From Pontederia crassipes (taxonomy: Eukaryota; Streptophyta; Magnoliopsida; Commelinales; Pontederiaceae), in assembly GCA_030549335.1 (NCBI GenBank), contig CM060195.1, positions 25,424,874 through 25,488,873 of the forward strand: DNA of 64,000 nt. Direction: 5' to 3'. The translations under genes were made by a program, and so were the position numbers. The notes beneath the pieces are model-generated. The model was not told the DNA's origin. It saw nothing but the letters and a program-made list of their open reading frames with translations, and searched no databases. Positions 34,671 to 43,470 of this stretch are shown piece by piece (positions within the stretch are counted from its first letter, which is position 1; each line of letters opens with the position of its first letter).

Positions 34671-34729
34671 AAGATTACTTAAATCCCTAACCCCTCTTCT
34701 TCGTTTTCACTTTTACTGTTTAACATTTA

Positions 34730-35490
34730 CCATCGCCCGACGCCTGACGCGCCCCGACGCCCGACCTCCGAAGCGCCGCGACGCCCGACCTTCGGCGCCC
34801 GTCGCCCGACGCCCGACCTCCGACGCCCTCCACTGCCGCCTCCGGCCTTCGCCCAACGTCCGATGCCGGACGACCGCCCTCCACCGCCTTAGCCGCCCTT
34901 CGCCTCCGCCGCCCTCTGCATTTTGACCGCCCTCTGCATTCGTCGTCGCCCTTTGCCGCCTCCTCCTCCTCCTCTGCCCTCCCCGACGGTTCGCCTCCGC
35001 CATGGTCCGCCCTCCCCGACGGTTCGCCGCCTCCTCCTCCACTGTCGTCCGTCGCGTCCTCCGCCGCGTCCTCCGCCCTCCGCTCTTCACCTCCGCCGCC
35101 CTCCGCCTCCACCGCCACCCATCGCTTCCACCGCCGCCTCGTCCGCCCTCCGCCGCGTCCTCCCTCCACCGCCGCCGACGTCCTCCACCGCCGCTGACGT
35201 CCTCCTCCTCCGCCCTCCCCGACGGTTCAACTCCGACGGTCCGCCCTCCCTGACGGTTCTCCACATCCTCCTCCACCGCTGTCCGTCGTGTCCACCGCCG
35301 CCTCATCCGCCATCCGCCGCGTCCTCCCTCCACCGCCGTCGACGTCCTCCACCGCCACCTCGTCCGCCCTCTGCCGCGTCCTCCCTCCACCGCCGCTGAC
35401 GTCCTCCACCGCCACCAACGTCATCCTCCGCTGCCACTGCCCACCGCCTCCACTGCCATCTCGGCCGCCCTCCGCCCTTCGCCGAAGGTA
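34730..35490 (+). repeat. GC-rich degenerate tandem repeat in CACTA H
   Basis: A block of CCGCC, TCCTCC and CGACG runs that is very different in base composition from all around it. A unit of roughly 57 bases (GCCGCGTCCTCCCTCCACC, then GACGTCCTCCACCGCC) can be followed at about 35150, 35316 and 35373. It leaves long frames open on both strands, with products of only Arg/Gly or Pro/Ser/Arg, so I do not call a gene. It could be the first, GC-rich exon or a promoter CpG island of the transposase gene that starts downstream. Confidence 0.6.
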
Positions 35491-35499
35491 CTAGCCCGC

Positions 35500-35850
35500 C
35501 ACCATGTAAATTAAGTTAATTATTAATGCATGAAGTTAAATTAAGTTAATTATTCATGTTAAGTTAAGTATTACTTATTCATGTTATTATCATGTTAAAT
35601 TAAGTAGTACTTAAGTGAATTATCATCTCTTTGGATCAAGTTAGTATTACTTATTAAGTATAATATTAAGTATCATCTCTTAGGAATTAAGTTAAGTATT
35701 ACTTAAGTTAAGTTAACTTATGTTAATTGTTAAGTTAACTTATGAAGTAATTCATGTACCTAAGTTAAGTATTACTTATTCATGTTATGAATTAAGTTAA
35801 GTAGTACTTAAGTTAAGTATTACTTGAAACATGTGATTTTGGACTTAATT
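35500..35850 (+). repeat. AT-rich TTAAGTTAAGTATTACTT tandem repeats in CACTA H
   Basis: Imperfect copies of TTAAGTTAAGTATTACTTATTCATG-like words follow each other for about 350 bases. The position between the GC-rich block and the first recognisable transposase exon suits an intron. Confidence 0.65.
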
Positions 35851-35880
35851 CGTAAGTTCAAAATCACACATTTCAAGTAC
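35822..35880. other. Near-perfect 21-bp inverted repeat before the TNP2 exon
   Basis: The arms TACTTGAAACATGTGATTTTG and its complement near 35859-35879 pair with few mismatches around an 18-base loop. A hairpin in the transcript is possible. It ends about 20 bases before a plausible splice acceptor (GTTACAG, about 35918). Confidence 0.6.
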
Positions 35881-35920
35881 AAGAAATTTCTTACTTGGCT
35901 TAATGTTCTCCGTTACAGAA

Positions 35921-36560
35921 ATGATAAAGCCAGATCGTAGTTGGATTCGTCGTTGGAAGGATAAACATGGCGTCATAACTGAAGAATATAAGGATGGTGT
36001 TGATGAATTCATTAATGTGGCATATCAAAATGAAGGTGTTGCTTCTTCATATGGCGAAATCTTATGTCCATGCCAGAAGTGCAAATATTATCAGTGGAAA
36101 TTAAGATATGATGTGCAGAAGGATTTATATTACAACGGTTTCTTACTTACATACACCAATTGGTTCTTTCATGGCGAAGAAAGATGGGCTAAAGAAACAA
36201 GTAATGTAGATACTGTTGTGGGCGACTCGAGCAATCCGTACAGGGACATGATACGAGATGCAATGTTAGGAGAAAATGTTGGTGAAACATCAATTGAAGA
36301 AGACCCGAATCCTTCGGCTTCTAAGTTTTATAATTTTCTCGAAGAGGCAAATGAACCTTTATGGGATGGATGCGTGAAGCAAACTACACTTTCTGTAGTG
36401 GCACAACTAATGAACTTAAAATCAGAATTTAATATGAGCGAAAGTTATTTTGACCGGATGCTTGCCATTATTAAGAGTATGATTCCAGTTTTCGAGAAAT
36501 TATCGAAAAATTTTTACAAGTGCAAACGGCATCACTTTGGAGCAGGGCATACAAAGATGC
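35921..36560 (+). pseudogene. TNP2-like transposase N-terminus of CACTA H, truncated
   Basis: Reading from ATG 35921 (the frame is open from 35903): a transposase-associated domain with RRWKDKHGVITEEYKDGV, the Cys motif CPCQKCKYY and the closing WFFHGEE; then a region EDPNPSASKFYNFLEEA and QLMNLKSEFNMSESYFD, which in full TNP2 proteins leads into the catalytic domain. At about 36540 the text changes into a different gene. The DDE catalytic domain and everything up to the TnpA-like gene is missing, so this is an internal deletion. It cannot catalyse transposition. Confidence 0.82.
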
Positions 36561-37560
36561 CCAAGACATATTAGGCGCTCGGTTTGGGAGTCCCTCTGTA
36601 GGAAGTGATAAGTATGTATACTTTTACATTATTTTTATGAAAATTATAGTTTTTTGAAAGTGTAAGTATTTGATGTTCACAAAGGACGGATGAACGATGG
36701 CAAAGGAAGTCAGAAAAGGCAAGAGTTAACCGTCTTTCGAAGCCCGAGGCCCACATCCACACAGGGGGATCGATGCGATTTGACGAGCATCGACGGCGCA
36801 TGGTAATTTACATATAAATTCCATTAATCAAACTTTTGACTTATACTTATGTTATCAAATTTGAAACTTTATTGTAGGAGGAGAAAGAAGGCGGTCCCGT
36901 AGACTTTCGTGTGGTCTACGAGGCCACGCATAAGAGCTGAAAGACAAACAACTTAGTCACGCCCACTGCTCGTAGGCTTTTGGTAAGTCTCATGATATGG
37001 TCATTTGGTTGTTGCCGGTAGTGCAATATTTTTTAAATACACAACGTTTAAATTTTTTAGGATGAGTATAATGCAAAAATGGCTGAAAAGTATAGAGATG
37101 ATCCGAGTACTCATCCACCAAGTAATGTTTCTTCATTGGTTTAGTCATATTTTTAATTTACATGATTCTTGATATATAATTTATATATTATATAATTTTA
37201 TAATTTTTCTATTTCATAGTGGACCCTATTGTTTGGGAAGAGGTGGCCGGCACGACACGAGGGGGATACTTGCGTAGCCTCGGCACAACCGCTCAAATAC
37301 CTAGGAGGATCGAAGGATATGCAGGAGGTGCATCTGCTCCGAGCTCATCCGCTGCACCTGATCTGACGCAGCTATCACAGCAGCTATCGCAGCAATTATC
37401 GGAGTAGATATCGCAGCAGGTGTCGTAGCAAGTATCGCAACAGTTGGGTCCTCTATTGCAGGCGATTCAGGGATTGATCCCGACGCAGAATCCATCCCCG
37501 CGAGGCCATGGACCGAGCACGTCTGGGTCGAACATCCGTAATGATAACAATAACTCCCAA
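36541..37560 (+). pseudogene. TnpA-like (plant Ptta/En/Spm, Transposase_24) gene of CACTA H
   Basis: Pieces of one gene appear as exons split by short introns: AYKDAQDILGARFGSPS (about 36545), then a piece with NRLSKPEAHIHTGGS (about 36684-36800, donor GTAATTT), EEKEGGPVDFRVVYEATH (about 36879-36981, donor GTAAGTC), DEYNAKMAEKYRDDPS (about 37061-37121) and DPIVWEEVAGTTRGGYLRSLG (from about 37220), ending in a Gln-rich tail with stops at 37405 and later. The order and the G-rich WEEV block fit the plant En/Spm transposase family that binds subterminal repeats. One stop in the third exon and others in the tail suggest decay. Exon edges are by eye. Confidence 0.72.
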
Positions 37561-37660
37561 ACCTAGGATAGAAAACAAACTATGCATTTGTTACTTATAG
37601 ACTTAAACATACATATAGTTTGTTAGTTCGGTTTAGTAGTTTTCGTATTCTTATGTTATA

Positions 37661-37760
37661 TATTATGCCTGTGATGGTTTTATATTGCCTGTGATAGTTT
37701 TATATTTCCTGTGATGATTTTATATTGCCTGTGATGCTTTTATATTGCCTGTGATGAATA
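37661..37760 (+). repeat. 20-bp tandem repeat, five copies, in CACTA H
   Basis: The unit TATATTGCCTGTGATGGTTT recurs five times with one or two changes per copy. It lies just after the TnpA-like gene, where the 3' end of the transcript is expected. Confidence 0.8.
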
Positions 37761-37839
37761 TCAATGCTTTTGAGATGCATTATAAATTGTATGGCGTGGG
37801 AAGGGAAAAAATGAGGCTGGGGCAGGTAAAAAAATGTGC

Positions 37840-38252
37840 ATGTAGCGACACCATAGCGTCTCATCGGCGTCTAAACACCTGTCGACGCTAATATAGATAT
37901 ATCGCACTTAGCGCCATATTAGCGTCTCATTGGTGACAAATGTGATCATATTTGCGTCAATCTAGCGCCTTATTAGTGCCTAAGTTAGCCACACGTGGGC
38001 GCCGAAAGAGCGTCTCAAGTTTACCGCCCCCTGCGCGTCGACTTAGCGACGCGGTCCTACTTCGCGCAGCCTCAAACATTGCGTCTTAATACCGTCGATA
38101 TAGCGTCAATATGTGGCGCTAGTTGCGTCTCAACATCTTTGACTCTAGTGCAACGCCATTAGCCATCGAGTTCCAGCGTCTCAATTTTGCGACGCTAGTT
38201 AGACTCGAAGGAGACGCACCGTGAGTCGCTAATTGTCAATTTTCTTGTAGTG
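37840..38252 (+). repeat. CACTA H right subterminal repeats
   Basis: Dense GCGTCT, TAGCG and GACGCTA words in both orientations up to the end TTTTCTTGTAGTG. It mirrors the left end. Confidence 0.78.
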
Positions 38253-38397
38253 ATATCTTCATCAAAGTCAAGGAATGAAGGAATAGACAATGAGGCACTT
38301 GGGCAAAGAATTCAGGTTGGTATCTTAAACAAGGTGAAAATCATCCCTACTTTGAACATTGCTTGAGGACAAGCAAAAAGCTAAGCTTGGGGGAATT
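38253..38397 (+). other. Element B 3' non-coding end with hairpin and polypurine tract
   Basis: It resumes B after H (target copy ATA). The hairpin TTGCTTG-AGGA-CAAGCAA (38359-38376) is followed at once by the polypurine tract GCTAAGCTTGGGGGAATT (38380-38397) and the LTR. The same pair of signals precedes the 3' LTRs of D, E and F. Confidence 0.82.
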
Positions 38398-39450
38398 TGA
38401 TCACCTCTTTTTTGTACTTATAATCCCTACAATTAAATCCACAATTTTACATAAAAGTCGGACGTATTTTAGATGTTTTGATCAATTTTTAGTGAAAGAG
38501 TTGAACGAGTAAAAGAGGGGACTAACCATTTTTCGAAATTTAAATTTTGAACAGGGAAGAAACAAAAAGGAAGGAAGGGAAACCAAAGGGAGAGAGGAGA
38601 GAGGCCGGAGGAAAGAGAAAAAAAGGAAAGAGGACAAAGGCAAGGAAGAAGAATGCAGAAGTAAAGAACTTTAGGATTCTCTCGTGAAACAAACTCTATT
38701 GATGCTAATTTTTATTCCGACATTTTGGTATTTTGAAGTTGGCTTTTCATTTCATTTACATGATGCATGGCTATTTAGAATTTACATCTGATTTCAATTA
38801 GATCGAGAGATCAATTGATTTTTCTGCTATTAGTTTTGATTTCATCCGAGAGGAGAAATCAACCATCCTGATTGCCATGCTTCTAGTAATTGTTAATCTA
38901 TATTTTGTTAGAAAGATCGAGAGATCTACGAAAGTGACTGTTATGAGATGAGAATCCTGACGGTCGAGTGAAGAGTCAATTTGCGTTTCGATCATTAATG
39001 TAAGATTAATAGGTTGGGTTGTAAGAATCGAGAGATCGCACCCTTCTACTGATTGGAGATGAGAGTTTCCTTAATCGGTGATCTTAAATTAGTGATCAGT
39101 AGTAATTTCCCTTTTTGATGAATGGATACGTCAACTGCAATAGCATCAACGAGTTAATCACGAGAGAATCCTTCCCTTCACTCCTAAATATTTTCTTACC
39201 TTATTTCCTTATTTCTTTTAATCTACATTCATTCACGCATCTAGTTTATTCTTTTATGATTTTATAACGATTTCTGAGGTATAAATAGAGTAATTAATTA
39301 ATCTAAATCAATGAGGTTACGACACTCAGGGTTTCTACTCAACCTGTGCACTTGCAGTTGCGTGAACTCATGAGTAAAATTTAAAACATGGCTAGAATTT
39401 CCTTTTTATGTGAAAATCTGGAACTTCACAACTATGACAAGTTCACGTCA
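38398..39450 (+). repeat. Element B 3' LTR (1053 bp)
   Basis: Pairs with 24783-25799; ends TGATCACC...TTCACGTCA. It is followed by the target copy AGTGG and by the RNase H text of element C. Confidence 0.92.
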
Positions 39451-39455
39451 AGTGG

Positions 39456-39519
39456 TGGCTTATGCCTCTAGACAACTGAAGCCTCCTGAGAGGAACTATC
39501 CTACTCATGACTTGGATCT
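39456..39519 (+). pseudogene. Element C RNase H fragment between B and D
   Basis: These 64 bases read as VAYASRQLKPPERNYPTHDL, the RNase H block that follows LGCVLMQ of 24745-24782. The frame resumes at 50048 after element D. Two unrelated retrotransposons inserted this close within one gene. Confidence 0.88.
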
Positions 39520-39723
39520 TGATCACTTGCTGATCACTATATGATTCTAACCCATTTTAGATGCAATTCATACATATCGAGTCCCATTTTTGCCTATTTT
39601 TGGGCCAATTATACTTGGAATGCAAACATTGTGATAACTAGTTGATATTCCTCATTTCATACTTAATTCCATGTGCATAGAGGTTCTGAAATGCCAAAAT
39701 CCATTAATATTTAAATTCTATTC

Positions 39724-40240
39724 CAAGTTATCATTTTGAGGACAAGTTATCATTCCTAAGTGTCAAGTTATCATTATTTTGAATGAACTTATTTTCAATG
39801 GTTTTCTTGCCCTAAATCCATCATTATCATGTATAAATCATATTTGGATAGTTACATCTCAACTTGTGCAAAGTTTTAAATCCATTTGAACAAGTTATCA
39901 TTTTTCAAGCGCCAAGTTATCGTTAAAGGGCAATTCTGTCATTTCAACATGCAAAACCATTAATTCTGCACAAGGACCTTAAGCAAACATCTTATTATTG
40001 TTTTAACTCATTGCTGGTCAAATTTCATCACATTTGGATAATCAAAACTCAAGTTATGACAAGTTATCGTTTTTAAGTCATATAAGTTATCGTTTTGGGG
40101 CACTCAAGTTATCACTTTTAGGAATCTCATTCATATTTGATTTCTGACCTCACTCACTTGTCACTCTAATCCATTTGATGCCTGAAATGCTTTGAACCAC
40201 CCATATTAGGACATTTTCCAAGATTTCCATAAAGTTATCA
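39724..40240 (+). promoter_or_regulatory. AAGTTATC motif array in D U3 (9 copies)
   Basis: Nine copies of AAGTTATC, usually as CAAGTTATCAT or CAAGTTATCGT, lie in about 520 bases, all in one orientation, ending about 320 bases before the TATA box. This position and density fit an enhancer. The matching block in the 3' LTR is about 46737-47255. Confidence 0.68.
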
Positions 40241-40558
40241 TTCCGGGCCCTTGAATCCATTCATATCGATATAAGTTTTCATTCTTGCACAACACATAAT
40301 CCCATCTGATAATTGAACTAGTTACCAGCATTATCCTAATTCTTATTTGTCAAAATACTACTCAAGAGCTTTGATGCTTGCTGTTTGGGTTTTTGTAGCA
40401 AGAAGAAAAGGGTGGCCAAAAGGTGGAAAAAGTAGGGGGGACCACTACTTTTTCCTGCACAAAAGGGAATCTGCAGCTGGAAATTCTGCAGAGGACACAT
40501 GGCTGCAATCAAAGCATAAAGAATGTTCAGATGCTGATCAAAGGGTGGAGAGAAGTGA

Positions 40559-40565
40559 TATAAAA
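40559..40565 (+). promoter_or_regulatory. LTR TATA box, element D 5' LTR
   Basis: TATAAAA in GTGATATAAAAGCTGG, shared with F; the 3' LTR copy is at 47572-47578. It sets U3 at about 1.04 kb and leaves the array in the transcribed leader. Confidence 0.62.
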
Positions 40566-40922
40566 GCTGGATTTTTCTGGAGGAAGGGAAGGCTGGTCAT
40601 TCAAGGGTTTGGAGCAAAGTAAGGCTGGATTGATTCTGTTGGAGGAGCTACTGGCCGAGAAGCTTCAAAGAACCATGATTTGTATCTGTTTCTTATCCTA
40701 TTTGATGTCAAATCTTGTAAATATGAGGAGCTAAACTTCATTTCTTCTATGATAGGGTAGTAGTTTAGATTAGTTTTGGATGGATATGTACTGTTTTATA
40801 ACTCCTGCACTGAATCATTTGCTGATTTTCAGATTTCAGAATTTTCTAATGTTAGTTCTTGCCATTGTTGGATCCTATTGTAATCTATAGCTGAGAAGTT
40901 ATCATTTGATCTATCCCTAGTT

Positions 40923-42360
40923 CAGAAATGGATTAGAAATCAATGTCAAGTTGTGAATTCCAATTTAATTGAAGTTCTGATTTCTGAAATTAGATTTCTT
41001 GTTTTTGTTTTTCTGATTTCCTGAACCTGAATTCCTGAACCTTTGAATCTGTTTGCCCTTGTGGATCTGATTAATAGAGCAACTAGAAGGTTGATATTGT
41101 CCCAAATATTGATCAGAAATGAATCAAAATTGTTTGGCATTCTTTATGATTCAAATCTATTCATTGTTCCTAATCTGATTTTTAAAAATTGAATTCTGAT
41201 TTCCTGATTCCTGAATTTTCTAATTTCTGTGGATATCAAAATCTGTTCTTCATTTCTAACCTAGTTAATTGAGTCCTTGGGATGTTGGTATTGTCCCTAA
41301 CTTGTTCAGGAATGAATCAAGATTGTTTGGGCAATCATTTGACTCAAAACCAGAATTTTCCATTGATTTCTGAATAGAAATCAGAATTCTGACTTTTCTG
41401 ATTCCTCATTGGAATCTGATTTCACTAATTGAGTCCCCTGAATCATTCCCTTCACTGATAAGTGAACTTTAGGGATGTCTTGTAGTCCAGAGATGGGTCA
41501 AGAATCAATTGGTAAGTCAGATCTCCATTGGTTTAAAGTTCTGATTTCTAAATTACTGATTCCATGTTTTTTTTGGTTTCCTGAACTCCAAATCTGATTT
41601 TCTGGGCTGTTTGAATCTGATTGTCATTGGGGATTGAATTAATTGAACAATTGAGAGGTTAACATCCATCCCAATCTTGTTCAGAAATGAATTAAGAAGC
41701 TTTGACATTCCTATGATTCAAATCTGATTTGGTTTTTCTTGATTTGAATGAGTTGCTGATTTTTTGTTTCCTGAAATTCCAAAATCTAATTTCCTGGGTT
41801 TTTGGATCTGATTGTCATCAAGGATTGGATAATTGAATAGTTGAGAGTCTAATATATGCCCTGATCTTATTCAGAAATGAATCAAGATCATTGACAATTC
41901 AGAATTCAAATCTGATTTTTCCAAAATCTGATTTCTTAGTTTGATTCTAAATTCTATTTTCTGATTGTTTGGAATCTGAATTGCCAATTGTTAATCCCTA
42001 TTTTATTCAAATCACTGAGAGGTGTACTCTAGGAATCCCTTGCAGTCTAGAAATGGGTCAAGGGGCATTTGTCAAACTTGAATTCCACCAATCCACATTG
42101 CTGATTTTTCTGAAATGCTGATTTCTGTTTTCTCATTTTTCTAACTTCTGATTTCCATTGTCAACCCTCATTTTAATCCACTACTGAGAGATAGTCTTAA
42201 GGGCTTCCTTGAGATCCAGAGATGGGCCAAGGAGCAATGGGAATTATGAACTCATGTGGCCATATGTTTTGCATTTCCAATTGAGTGTGTTTGTGTGGAT
42301 TTCAATTTATTTTGCAACCGAGAGGTTGATTTTGAATCTTCCTTGAATTCAGAGATGAAT
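40923..42360 (+). repeat. Tandem array of about 180 bp units in the D 5' LTR (9 units)
   Basis: In this orientation the shared block is CAGARATG. It recurs at 40923, 41114, 41307, 41488, 41692, 41872, 42047, 42217 and 42350, spaced 133-204 bases. Type 1 units (GATGGGTCAA) are at 41488 and 42047, each next to two type 2 units (AATGAATCAA), so two three-unit groups can be seen. F has two two-unit groups and E one. Confidence 0.8.
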
Positions 42361-43055
42361 CATGGAACACAAGCACCATTATTGAGTATATTTTATCCTG
42401 GTTTGGTTGATTGGAATGATTCCATCTTTTTATGATTGCAAATGCAAGTTATCATTCCAAACTTCCTTGAATTGCAAAAAAATCAGCATTGAATCTTTCT
42501 TTTGAGCCCAATGATAACTTGATTTTCAGTGAGGACCCTCTTTTGATTCAACCTAGCTAACAATTATATAATCATATATTGCTTAGTTAGAGGCCAATTG
42601 AGCTGTGGGAACAGCCATTTTCAAGTTGAATCAAAAGTTGGACATTTAGTGATAACTTGTTCCATTCCATCCTTAATTAATTTAGATGAACCTCAATTCC
42701 TAGAAGAACCTTCCTCATAGATAGTTAAACCTTTTTAGACTTCAATTTAGCATTTATAATTCTGTTTTACAAGAATTTCAAAAACCCAAAAACCAGTTAT
42801 CATTTCAATTTCCATAAAAAATCTGTTTTCACTATTCATTAAAAATCTGTTTTTAGCCACTTAAGTAGAACTAATCTAGATTATTTTAGGGTGTCTTAGA
42901 CTTTAAATTCTTGTGGATACGACAACCTGAGTCTACTACAACTTACCTGTGCACTTGCAGCTAGTGAGTTGGGAGACCAAAAAATGAAAAAATTGACATT
43001 TTCTTAAATTTCAGCAAGTTATCACTAGAAAACCCAAATATCACTATCAAGTTTT

Positions 43056-43073
43056 TGGCGCCGTTGCCGGGGA
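43056..43073 (+). other. Element D primer binding site, tRNA-Asp type
   Basis: TGGCGCCGTTGCCGGGGA is the full match expected for plant tRNA-Asp(GUC), six bases after the LTR. It is the best preserved primer site in the window. Confidence 0.9.
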
Positions 43074-43290
43074 TTTGAGGTCAATTAGGATAACTTAGAT
43101 AGTTTAAATTAGTTTTAGATTAGTTTTGAGTTTATTTGTTAGGCCAATTTTCAGTTTTTGCAAGTTATCATTCTGAATTTTTTTTTTCTTTTCAATTCTG
43201 TACAGATTTCTTTCTTTTTATGAAATTGATACTTCTGAATTGATTTTATGCAAATTTGGAGCTTCAAGGAGACCTCTACCTATCTGATCC

Positions 43291-43440
43291 TCAACTGAAA
43301 GAAGATTCAATAGGAGAAGGAGATTGCAAAGAGAAGAGGCTAGGAGAATAACTTTTGAGAGGGAGGCTACCAATCAAAACAAGGATGCTCTTAGGACATT
43401 TAGGGATCGTTATTCACTCAGCAATTGCAGAAAATTATGA
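43291..43440 (+). pseudogene. Element D gag N-terminal stub
   Basis: 49 codons match the N-terminus of E and F gag: ERRFNRRRRLQREEARR, then LRTFRDRYSLSN, then a TGA. It stays in the same reading frame as the ORF downstream (two TGA codons, at 43438 and 43444, lie between). So D once had one continuous frame whose gag capsid, zinc knuckle and protease were replaced by other sequence. Confidence 0.75.
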
Positions 43441-43470
43441 ATTTGACTTTTGAGAGAGAAAGAAGAAAAG

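Larger units (their letters stand above)
33133..38252 (+). mobile_element. CACTA element H (En/Spm type), 5120 bp deletion derivative
   Basis: It begins CACTACAAGAAAATTGGC and ends TTTTCTTGTAGTG, inverted ends typical of CACTA transposons, with the 3-bp target copy ATA on both sides (33130-33132, 38253-38255). Both ends carry many short GCGTCT/AGACGC-type repeats, as expected for binding sites of the element's own protein. Inside are a truncated TNP2-like gene start and a TnpA-like (Transposase_24) gene. The catalytic transposase is missing, so H needs an autonomous partner to move. Confidence 0.93.
24783..39450 (+). mobile_element. Element B: Athila-like retrotransposon in C RNase H
   Basis: The LTRs are 24783-25799 and 38398-39450, with TG...CA ends and perfect 5-bp target copies AGTGG (24778-24782, 39451-39455). 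The primer site is for tRNA-Asp and the polypurine tract is GCTAAGCTTGGGGGAATT. The body codes for gag, protease, RT, RNase H, integrase and a further Athila-type ORF. CACTA element H is inserted in the 3' non-coding part. Without H, B is about 9.5 kb. Each gene has stops or frameshifts, but the LTRs are still very similar. Confidence 0.92.
39520..43049 (+). repeat. Element D 5' LTR (3530 bp)
   Basis: The order is U3 with nine AAGTTATC motifs (39724-40240), TATA box (40559-40565), then a leader of about 2.4 kb carrying nine array units, ending ATATCACTATCA. It is related over its whole length to the E and F LTRs but longer. A sense ORF near the TATA (40347-40622) is longer in the 3' LTR copy; see 47360. 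Confidence 0.92.

Noticed and set aside
34713-35424. Long overlapping ORFs on both strands of the GC-rich block in CACTA H
   Set aside because: The products are low-complexity Arg/Gly or Pro/Ser/Arg strings, open because of GC content and tandem repeats; no domain and both strands equally open.
40923-42360. Regular repeats considered as a CRISPR array
   Set aside because: Units of about 180 bp are degenerate along their length, with no short identical repeat and unique spacer pattern, and the context is a plant LTR.
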